Position numbers and translations under genes: made by a program
In this document: positions 6,344-11,752 of the stretch, piece after piece
Position numbering within the stretch: the first letter of the stretch is position 1
Layout: every line of letters starts with the position of its first letter
The notes under the pieces: generated by a model
Told to the model about the DNA's origin: nothing
Database searches by the model: none
The model's input: the letters and a program-made list of their open reading frames with translations, nothing else
Source of the DNA: Chitinophagaceae bacterium UBA2789
GTDB taxonomy: Bacteria; Bacteroidota; Bacteroidia; Chitinophagales; Chitinophagaceae
Reading direction: 5' to 3'
NCBI GenBank assembly: GCA_002352145.1
Contig: DEHX01000095.1
Coordinates: 29,626 to 41,377, forward strand
DNA: 11,752 nucleotides

Positions 6344-7947
6344 ATCCGTTCAAGTTTTCTTACTTCCATACACTTAAAATCGGGCATTCTTTGCGAAATT
6401 CTTACTCCATCGAGAATTTTTTCAAGGCTAAGCAATTTTTTTCCTACAAGCCGTATATTGGTGTTTTCCCGTAATGCCTTATGCAAATCATTTACACCAT
6501 ATCTTTTAAGTGTTTTGAGATACGTATGGGTTAGCATTCTGTCTTTATATACTAAGTTTGAAACAGGGAATTGAAGAGGAGTGTCCCATAAATAAAAGTG
6601 TCCAAGAGGAAAACTGTCATCAGTAGCAATAAATAATTTGTCTTTGTTCTGATTCAACTCCGCCAAGACACAATTAAAATTGCGACGACGCTCTTTATTT
6701 ATATCATTCTCTTTATTAAGCCTGGCCAGCATCCAAGCAACAAGTAGTATGAAGACTGATCCCATAAAAAGACGAATCCATTTAAAAGGAAAAACCGGAG
6801 CAACGCCCTGAAAACCTACGGAAATTTGCACCAATAAAACAAATAAAAGTCCAAGATGAATAGTAGTTGTTATTTTAAGAAAAACAAACAAATAGGCGTA
6901 GACAAATAATACTGTAATCATTGGTATTAACCATCGGTGTATTTGACCTATTTGCTTACTAAAAAAAAAGGTTATGACAAAAGTTATAATAAGTAAGAAA
7001 TAGATTCTCAGTTCCATAAAAAACCAATACAAACCAAGTATATCTTCCTTATTATTCAGCCCTCGTTTCCGTGTTATTTTACTGCTAATCTCGGTTATCC
7101 TCACAGGAGTGAATTGGACGGAGTCATATAAAAAAGACGAAAAGAATAATTCCTGTTCTGTGCTATCTTTAAAAGCAATTTTGAAAACATCTGGATTTTT
7201 TGGCCGGTTGTAGGCATAAAATAAGGCCTGTCTAAAGCTCTCCTGTTTCTTCCAGCCCGGAATGTTATCAATATAGAAATTTTCCTGTGCCTTGTTTAAT
7301 AACAATAAAACGATTCCCGATAAAAGATATGCCTTGAATATAGAAAGTTTAGCCTTTTTTGAAAGAGAACTAATAATAAAGGGTATAAATAATAACATGA
7401 CAAGGATAACAACATGGAGGCGCAACATTCCCGATAACAGCAACAACAAAAAAGCTGAAACATTTAATACACAAAATACTTTTTGCTTATTAACTTGATA
7501 AATCATTAACGACATAGCACCAGTACTAGTAACAAATGCGGTACCCGTAAAATTTAGTGACAATAAAAATCGGCTTTCTATAAAAAGGAAAATCGCAAGG
7601 AAAAAGAGTATGCCTATACCCGGTTTCAAAGTCTTCAGCATTGCATAAAGGAGTGCTGTCAAACCACAACAATGAAAAACAAGAAGTGTTATTGAATACC
7701 AATTAACTCCTGGCCATTTCGTGAACAAAGTACTTAATAATCCGCCCAACCAAGGATGCCAGCCCTGATTGTAGTGCAAAAGATTGGTAGGTTCTTCCCC
7801 AAAACCTCCGGCCAGAGTATACATGAAAAAGGCATCATCGCCGGAGTTAAGTAACGGTGTAAAAATTGTTGTAAATACTAACACCAATGATGCAACTATA
7901 ACGAATAAGGTAAAATAAGAATACTTTATTGAGCTACCACCGATCAT
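6337..7947 (-). CDS. Large multi-pass membrane protein, possibly GT-C-type glycosyltransferase
   Basis: 536 residues. I do not recognise a named family. Visible: an N-terminal membrane helix (about 10-32), then an external loop with NSGDDAFF (Asp37-Asp38) and HYNQGWHPWLGG (about 58-69). About nine further hydrophobic segments run to residue 408, broken by a hydrophilic loop at about 220-305. A soluble C-terminal domain of about 125 residues follows. An acidic pair in the first periplasmic loop after helix 1 is the layout of GT-C enzymes, which transfer sugars from polyprenyl-phosphate donors, and the similar architecture of the gene upstream supports this. It starts 7 bases after that gene's stop, so the two are cotranscribed. 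Its 3' end overlaps the convergent DUF3089 gene by 7 bases. The stretch is visibly AT-rich. It could instead be a flippase- or polymerase-like envelope protein. Confidence 0.7.
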   Translation of the reverse strand: MIGGSSIKYSYFTLFVIVASLVLVFTTIFTPLLNSGDDAFFMYTLAGGFGEEPTNLLHYNQGWHPWLGGLLSTLFTKWPGVNWYSITLLVFHCCGLTALLYAMLKTLKPGIGILFFLAIFLFIESRFLLSLNFTGTAFVTSTGAMSLMIYQVNKQKVFCVLNVSAFLLLLLSGMLRLHVVILVMLLFIPFIISSLSKKAKLSIFKAYLLSGIVLLLLNKAQENFYIDNIPGWKKQESFRQALFYAYNRPKNPDVFKIAFKDSTEQELFFSSFLYDSVQFTPVRITEISSKITRKRGLNNKEDILGLYWFFMELRIYFLLIITFVITFFFSKQIGQIHRWLIPMITVLFVYAYLFVFLKITTTIHLGLLFVLLVQISVGFQGVAPVFPFKWIRLFMGSVFILLVAWMLARLNKENDINKERRRNFNCVLAELNQNKDKLFIATDDSFPLGHFYLWDTPLQFPVSNLVYKDRMLTHTYLKTLKRYGVNDLHKALRENTNIRLVGKKLLSLEKILDGVRISQRMPDFKCMEVRKLERIQ

Positions 7948-7954
7948 AATCTTG

Positions 7955-9442
7955 TTACGGTCTATATTTATAAATATTAAATCCGTTCATAGTCGTGTCA
8001 AGTTCAAATTTATTCAGATCGATATCAAAGAATTGCTTTTGCGGCCCCAAGGCTCTCATCAACATCCATTTAATACGACCATCTTTGAAAGATTTTATCA
8101 GATCGCTATAGTCAAACTTTTTATATGCATAAGTAGATAATCCTATAATATCCATTTGCGGAGCTACAACCTGCTTATTAAGAATATTGCTCAAATAACT
8201 ATCTGCAGTATTGAAGTTGGTGAAAACAGTATGACGACTATCTGAAGGTAATTTACCTAAAATATAGTCCGCAACTTCTTTGTCTTTTTTAAAACTTTGT
8301 GAATCACTTATTGACGTTAACATTTTTCGTAACGGCCATTCAATTTCTATAGCCTTAATTATGAATACAAATAAAATTATTCCGGCAGGTATTCGTTTAT
8401 CAATAGCTGATACAGCTTTTGTTAATTGTGGTCCTATGTAAGCAAGCAAAATGAATAACAAACTCCACCACTCGGTAAAATACCCTGGATTAGAACCGTT
8501 TTTTAGAGATACGATGTTTAACAGAACAAACAAAACAATCATCAAGAAATACGAAAATCGCAATAATTCGTTTGTTTCCTTTTTTAATTGGTAAAGGACA
8601 ATAATGCATGTTGGGACGAATAATAACCCGAAAGAAAAATAATAATCAGAAAGAATTACACTCCTGAACCAGGTAAGACTGATTCCGTTGTTAATCCCCT
8701 GAACTACGTTACTATAAAACACTCCCAGTTCTCCGTTTATATAAACCGGAAGAATGAAGACCATTGTCAACACCAGGTAAAAAAAGCTAAATAAAAAAAG
8801 CTCAATAATCATTTTTCTATAAAGCAGCCAAATCCCAATTATGACTGGTAAAAGAAAAGAGGTTTGTTTACAATAAATTGAAACGGCAGCCAGCATGGCC
8901 GTAAATATTATAGTTGGCTTAACAGGCTTACCGGTTTTAATACCGTTCATGAAAACATAGAGGGTGAGAAAAAAGAATACATGATTAAGACTGTCTGGGC
9001 GGGAAAAAGAAGTAATTTCTAAAAAAATAAATGCAGCAATGGCCACTGATATACTTTTCTCTTTTGATACACTGAAAGCTCTGTTAGCCGTCAGATAAAT
9101 AATAAAAATAAAAATTATATTCAGAAATAAAGATATACTACGGCTAACCATATAGATACTTAAAATATCATCGCTTGTCAATCCAATAAGTTTACTAGCA
9201 CCTGCCACTAAATAATAATAAAGAGGCGAATATTGGGCAATTGCATATGGTGCTCTTTCAGGATTAGTATAGATAGTCAGGCCGTCAAGCAATCGTTGAA
9301 TAAAATAAATAATATTTCCTTCGACTCCACCGGCATCAGGATGCTGATAAAATATCAGTATTATCCTGTAAATAAAGTAAACCAAGAATAAGAAAAATGA
9401 AACCACGGTTATGGAACGGTCGGAAAATATACAAGTATTCAT
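7955..9442 (-). CDS. Predicted GT-C/GT39-like membrane glycosyltransferase
   Basis: 495 residues, about ten to twelve hydrophobic helices plus a soluble C-terminal domain (from about 385). After helix 1 (about 10-32) the first outer loop has HPDAGGVEGN (Asp36, Glu41), then IYTNPERAPYAIAQYSPLYYYL at about 57-78. This matches the GT39/ArnT/PMT plan of an acidic catalytic residue in loop 1 followed by a 'Y-x-P-L-x-Y' motif before helix 2. Such enzymes use polyprenyl-phosphate-linked sugars on the periplasmic side and modify proteins, lipids or polysaccharides. The C-terminal domain contains VFTNFNTADSYLSNIL and IKWMLMRALG, typical of family members that end in a small alpha/beta domain. It is the first gene of a two-gene operon. 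There is no donor-synthesis or acceptor gene beside it, so the substrate cannot be inferred. The frame is AT-rich relative to flanking genes. Confidence 0.75.
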   Translation of the reverse strand: MNTCIFSDRSITVVSFFLFLVYFIYRIILIFYQHPDAGGVEGNIIYFIQRLLDGLTIYTNPERAPYAIAQYSPLYYYLVAGASKLIGLTSDDILSIYMVSRSISLFLNIIFIFIIYLTANRAFSVSKEKSISVAIAAFIFLEITSFSRPDSLNHVFFFLTLYVFMNGIKTGKPVKPTIIFTAMLAAVSIYCKQTSFLLPVIIGIWLLYRKMIIELFLFSFFYLVLTMVFILPVYINGELGVFYSNVVQGINNGISLTWFRSVILSDYYFSFGLLFVPTCIIVLYQLKKETNELLRFSYFLMIVLFVLLNIVSLKNGSNPGYFTEWWSLLFILLAYIGPQLTKAVSAIDKRIPAGIILFVFIIKAIEIEWPLRKMLTSISDSQSFKKDKEVADYILGKLPSDSRHTVFTNFNTADSYLSNILNKQVVAPQMDIIGLSTYAYKKFDYSDLIKSFKDGRIKWMLMRALGPQKQFFDIDLNKFELDTTMNGFNIYKYRP

Positions 9443-9453
9443 ATTAATACAGT

Positions 9454-9461
9454 GAAAGATA
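9454..9461 (-). promoter_or_regulatory. Weak candidate -7 box for the glycosyltransferase operon
   Basis: The minus strand reads TATCTTTC, seven of eight TAnnTTTG positions, 11 bases before the ATG at 9440-9442. No TTTG or TTG is seen at the correct distance upstream. It is the only reasonable match in front of this operon, but position and partial match make it tentative. Confidence 0.3.
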
Positions 9462-9720
9462 AATAATTAACTTAGGATACCTAGCATGATCCTCATTGTT
9501 CTTTTGCAGCACATCTGCAGAATCTTACTAAACCCTCTGGTTCAGGCTAAAAAAGCTCATGTTCAATATGTCCTGACTTATCGTAGTGGAGTTGGTATAC
9601 TTTATTCTTTGGTTATTTTAAAAGGAATAGCCTTTTTAGAAGAATACTTGATTAGCCTTTGTTCTTAGAAAAAGTCCTTTCCCTTTTTACAAAAATCATT
9701 TCTGTTACTGATTACTATCA

Positions 9721-9752
9721 TTGTAGAAAATCCATACTTAGAATTATCTTTA
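9721..9752 (+). promoter_or_regulatory. Promoter of the usp gene
   Basis: TTG (9721-9723), a 21-base spacer and TATCTTTA (9745-9752), which matches TAnnTTTG except for the last base. The transcript would start near 9759, ten bases before the ATG at 9769. A TTG codon in frame at 9754 would lie upstream of that start site, which argues for the ATG as the real start. Confidence 0.5.
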
Positions 9753-9768
9753 ATTGCAATTTTTAGTT

Positions 9769-10596
9769 ATGAAAACAATCATCATTCCCACCGATTTTTC
9801 TCCTACTGCCACCAATGCCATGCATTATGGCATCGATATGGCAAAAGCTATCCATGCAAGTGTTATTTTATTGCATGTTTACCAGGTGCCGGTCAGCTAT
9901 ACTGACACACCGATTGTACTTGTATCGGTAGAAGAATTGAGAAAGGAAGCTGAGCAAAAATTGGAAAAATTACACAAAGAAGTAGAGCACCTTACTTCAG
10001 GAAGCATCAAAATTTATACAGAAGCCAGGCTGGGTAATATTGCAGATGAGATCGAAAATTTGTGCGAAAAAGTAAAACCCTTTGCTGTTGTGATGGGCAG
10101 CAAGGGAAGCACAGGAATTGAAAAAATATTATTTGGTAGTACAACACTTACAGCTATCAGGCATCTTACCTGGCCCGTTATCTGTGTGCCGCCTGGAAAA
10201 GTTTACGGAAACGGTATTAAAAAAATAGGTTTCGCCTGCGATTTCAGAAATATTGTGGAAACAACCCCAGCAAACGCAATCAAAACATTTGTAAAGGAAT
10301 TCGGTGCCGAATTACATATATTGAATGTAGATTATCACAACAAACAATTCAAGCCCGAAACACCTGAACAGTCTGCACTTCTTCACACCATGCTGGAAGA
10401 AGTAAACCCTCTTTATGACTTTATTGAGCACAGGGATATTGAAGATGGTTTAAATGAATTTGCAGAAAAAAACAACCTCGATTTACTGATAACGATACCT
10501 AAGAAACATAAGTTGTTAGATGGGTTATTCAAGCCAAGTTCTACAAAGCAACTTGTTGTTCAGTCGCACATCCCCGTAATGTGCATCCATGAATAG
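9769..10596 (+). CDS. Tandem universal stress protein (two Usp domains)
   Basis: 275 residues from the ATG at 9769. N-terminal Usp domain (about 1-147): MKTIIIPTDFSPTATNAMHY with the nucleotide-contacting Asp9, a helical linker (ELRKEAEQKLEKLHKEV), then the ATP-binding signature G-x2-G-x9-G-S/T, seen as GSKG (110-113) and GST (123-125), ending WPVICVPPG. The second domain (about 154-275) begins IKKIGFACDF and ends HIPVMCIHE. Its site is degenerate (IPKKHKLLDGLFKPSST), so it lacks the glycine motif. Usp proteins are cytosolic and bind ATP/AMP under starvation or stress; tandem versions of about 270-280 residues are common in Bacteroidota. I chose the ATG over an in-frame TTG at 9754 because family N-termini begin exactly here and because of the promoter position. 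It is followed after 59 bases by a lipoprotein gene with its own promoter. Confidence 0.94.
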   Translation: MKTIIIPTDFSPTATNAMHYGIDMAKAIHASVILLHVYQVPVSYTDTPIVLVSVEELRKEAEQKLEKLHKEVEHLTSGSIKIYTEARLGNIADEIENLCEKVKPFAVVMGSKGSTGIEKILFGSTTLTAIRHLTWPVICVPPGKVYGNGIKKIGFACDFRNIVETTPANAIKTFVKEFGAELHILNVDYHNKQFKPETPEQSALLHTMLEEVNPLYDFIEHRDIEDGLNEFAEKNNLDLLITIPKKHKLLDGLFKPSSTKQLVVQSHIPVMCIHE

Positions 10597-10601
10597 AGAA
10601 A

Positions 10602-10632
10602 TTTGGTAGGGCAGAAATAATTTGTACCTTTT
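10602..10632 (+). promoter_or_regulatory. Promoter of the small lipoprotein gene
   Basis: TTTG (10602-10605), a 19-base spacer, then TACCTTTT (10625-10632), one base from the TAnnTTTG consensus. The start of transcription would be near 10639, about 17 bases before the ATG at 10656. It begins 6 bases after the usp stop, so the lipoprotein can be expressed on its own. Confidence 0.6.
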
Positions 10633-10655
10633 CTGTTCACCAAAACCAAACCACC

Positions 10656-11066
10656 ATGAAATGTAAACTTAATGCGGGGGTGTTATTCCTGTCTGCTATG
10701 TTATCTCTTTATGCCTGTGGCGGAAAAAACAAAAAAGCTGATGACAAGAAAGAAACAACTACAGATTCTACTGTAAAAGACAGCGGTGGAGATGATGGTA
10801 TTGTTCCAAATATTGATACTGCTTCATTAAAGGATGAAGCATCTATCCTGGATGCTATGCAAAAAGTGGCAGATGCACGGCTGGCAGATGAGAAAAAAAA
10901 GCAGGAAGACCCTAATTATTCCGGTCATTATCTTGAACTAACCAAAATCTATACCGCTGTTTTGAAAGCTTCTACAGCATATTCAAAGACCCTTACCGAC
11001 CCCAATAAAGCAATAGAATTCAATAACAAGGTTAGCGAGATTCAGAAGAAAATGTATGCAAAATAA
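10656..11066 (+). CDS. Small hypothetical lipoprotein
   Basis: 136 residues. N-terminus MKCKLNAGVLFLSAMLSLYA is a signal peptide with a lipobox ending LYAC (Cys21), so the mature protein is lipid-anchored in the envelope. A low-complexity linker rich in Lys, Asp, Thr and Gly (about 22-50) precedes a predominantly helical domain: SILDAMQKVADARLADEKKK, then YLELTKIYTAVLKASTAYS, and a last helix EFNNKVSEIQKKMYAK. I do not recognise the family and no catalytic motif is visible. It has its own promoter after usp and a strong terminator after its stop, so it is probably a monocistronic unit. The charged linker plus helices could suggest a periplasmic binding or scaffold role, but that is a guess. 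Confidence 0.85.
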   Translation: MKCKLNAGVLFLSAMLSLYACGGKNKKADDKKETTTDSTVKDSGGDDGIVPNIDTASLKDEASILDAMQKVADARLADEKKKQEDPNYSGHYLELTKIYTAVLKASTAYSKTLTDPNKAIEFNNKVSEIQKKMYAK

Positions 11067-11074
11067 TTCTGTAG

Positions 11075-11100
11075 AAAAGAGCTGAGCAGTCAGCTCTTTT
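11075..11100. terminator. Bidirectional intrinsic terminator
   Basis: AAAAGAGCTGA (11075-11085), loop GCAG, TCAGCTCTTTT (11090-11100): a perfect 11-bp stem whose core is GAGCTGA/TCAGCTC, followed by more T. The A/T flanks give a U-tract on either strand. It begins 8 bases after the lipoprotein stop and ends exactly at the stop codon of the convergent exbD gene (11101-11103), so it serves both. Confidence 0.88.
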
Positions 11101-11658
11101 TTATTGTTGCCCATATAGCCATTTGCTTTCTTCTGATGACAGCTTTATTAACGCATATTTTTTAACCATGGAAATAGTTGCTTCATCAAGCAGGTCTACA
11201 ACTGTTTTATAAGAAGTCCCAGGACCAGGTTTAATTAAAATCATTAATTCATCTCTTCCATTTATTAAATTCTCGTTTTTGTCAAGGCTTATTTGCATCC
11301 TACCAATAACAGCTCTAAGTGAGTTTTTTCCAGAAAGCTCAACAGGTTCAACCTTTAGGTTTAAAACAGCTTCTTCCCATTCTCCCTGGTAATAATAAAT
11401 TGAATTGCCTTTTGTCAAAACTGTCAATGCCGCTGACTTTGCAAGGTCCGTTGGCGGCCCTTCTGCCGTCATAGCCAAATCCATAACGGTGGGTTTGCTT
11501 AATTCTGTCGTTATAACAAAGAAGGAAATCAGCAGAAAGCCAAGATCCACCATAGGTGTCATATCTACTTTTGGGCAATGCTTTATCATTCTTCCCACTC
11601 CAACTCTTTTTCTCAGTTGTATTTCACTGTTGCTGATTATACTATTAAATTGTGCCAT
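11101..11658 (-). CDS. ExbD/TolR-family biopolymer transport protein
   Basis: 185 residues from the ATG at 11656-11658. A short cytoplasmic N-terminus (MAQFNSIISNSEIQLRKRV) precedes KVDMTPMVDLGFLLISFFVI (about 30-49), the single membrane helix with the essential Asp38 of the ExbD/TolR family. It continues TTELSKPTVMDLAM, the usual Bacteroidota continuation. The remainder is a periplasmic domain, ending in a region with MILIKPGPGTSYKTVVDLLDEA, the conserved end-of-domain block. ExbD works with ExbB, and usually TonB, to couple the proton gradient to outer-membrane processes. No exbB or tonB is in the window. The frame is open another 17 codons upstream from a TTG, but MAQFNS matches family N-termini better. 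The gene lies 58 bases after the end of a probable CHAT-protein gene on the same strand. Confidence 0.9.
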   Translation of the reverse strand: MAQFNSIISNSEIQLRKRVGVGRMIKHCPKVDMTPMVDLGFLLISFFVITTELSKPTVMDLAMTAEGPPTDLAKSAALTVLTKGNSIYYYQGEWEEAVLNLKVEPVELSGKNSLRAVIGRMQISLDKNENLINGRDELMILIKPGPGTSYKTVVDLLDEATISMVKKYALIKLSSEESKWLYGQQ

Positions 11659-11716
11659 AAGCTCTGGTTTGCTTATAAGACACTTGTTATTATTATTTCC
11701 ACAAATCAAACTGGTT

Positions 11717-11752
11717 TTACTCTACCAGTACAAATGCCGCCCAATAGAAAGG
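11717..11752 (-). CDS. C-terminal end of a probable CHAT-domain protein, cut by window edge
   Basis: Only 11 codons and a TAA (11717-11719) are in the window; the gene continues to the right. The peptide is PFYWAAFVLVE. CHAT-domain proteins (caspase-like peptidase domain usually behind TPR repeats) characteristically finish with HPfYWAaFvLvG or close variants, and this fits well. The other two minus-strand frames of these bases give no comparable ending. The call rests on a very short match, so it is likely but not proven. Confidence 0.5.
   Translation of the reverse strand, partial: PFYWAAFVLVE

Larger units (their letters stand above)
9443..9768. other. 326-base gap between divergent transcription units, no convincing gene
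   Basis: The left end should hold the promoter of the leftward glycosyltransferase operon, the right end that of the usp gene. The middle (about 9490-9715) is AT-rich. It includes a weak hairpin AAAAGG-AATAG-CCTTTT (9620-9636) and an 8-base direct repeat TAGCCTTT (9629-9636 and 9654-9661 approximately). A 60-codon open frame at 9486-9668 on the plus strand has no recognisable domain and no promoter that I trust. I see no tRNA-like fold, no transposon end and no gene remnant I can name. A small RNA or long leader remains possible. Confidence 0.5.

Noticed and set aside
9486..9668. 60-codon plus-strand open frame in the gap before usp
   Set aside because: No known domain, no credible promoter or start context, and composition like the surrounding AT-rich non-coding sequence.
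9754..9768. TTG start five codons upstream of the usp ATG
   Set aside because: It would precede the predicted transcription start, and Usp proteins of this group begin MKTIIIPTDFS.
11659..11709. 17-codon upstream extension of exbD from a TTG
   Set aside because: The added residues include an Asn run and do not resemble ExbD N-termini; an ATG in good position follows.
1..11752. tRNA genes, CRISPR arrays, transposon ends or phage genes
   Set aside because: None seen on either strand: no spaced repeats, no tRNA T-loop context in the gaps, and no transposase or integrase frames.

Overview
The window looks like a chromosomal segment of a Bacteroidota bacterium. The evidence is the recurring TAnnTTTG-type -7 promoter boxes with TTTG or TTG about 19-21 bases upstream, A-rich leaders without Shine-Dalgarno sequences, and the gene families present (DUF3089 lipoprotein, PadR plus PspC pair, ComB, double-Usp protein, ExbD with the KVDMTPMVDLGF signature). 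Chitinophagaceae is a reasonable guess at family level, but this is inference. I see no tRNA, rRNA, CRISPR array, insertion sequence or phage gene.

Layout. Bases 1-5066 are all on the minus strand, read right to left: a PadR repressor (4716-5066) and a PspC-type envelope protein (2506-4686) form a two-gene operon. They are followed by aminomethyltransferase gcvT (1278-2369), an SRPBCC-fold protein (732-1208) and a ComB-family phosphatase that runs off the left edge (1-686). Bases 5067-5305 form a divergent regulatory gap with a near-consensus promoter for padR and two clear dyads. On its right a DUF3089 alpha/beta-hydrolase lipoprotein is read rightwards (5306-6343). Its end overlaps by 7 bases the end of a leftward, AT-rich operon of two large multi-pass membrane proteins (6337-7947 and 7955-9442), of which the promoter-proximal one looks like a GT-C/GT39 glycosyltransferase.

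After a 326-base gap with no convincing gene come a tandem universal stress protein (9769-10596) and a small lipoprotein (10656-11066), each with its own promoter. A strong bidirectional terminator (11075-11100) separates them from a leftward ExbD/TolR gene (11101-11658). The last 36 bases encode a C-terminal peptide typical of CHAT-domain proteins.

Functionally, much of the window concerns the cell envelope: envelope-stress sensing (PadR/PspC), membrane-bound sugar transfer, two lipoproteins and a TonB/Tol-type energy-transducing component. Core metabolism (glycine cleavage) and stress response (Usp) are interspersed. The window is largely ordinary. The best candidates for a second look are the operator architecture in front of padR, the composite PspC protein, the AT-rich glycosyltransferase pair, and the ExbD gene next to a CHAT-protein tail.
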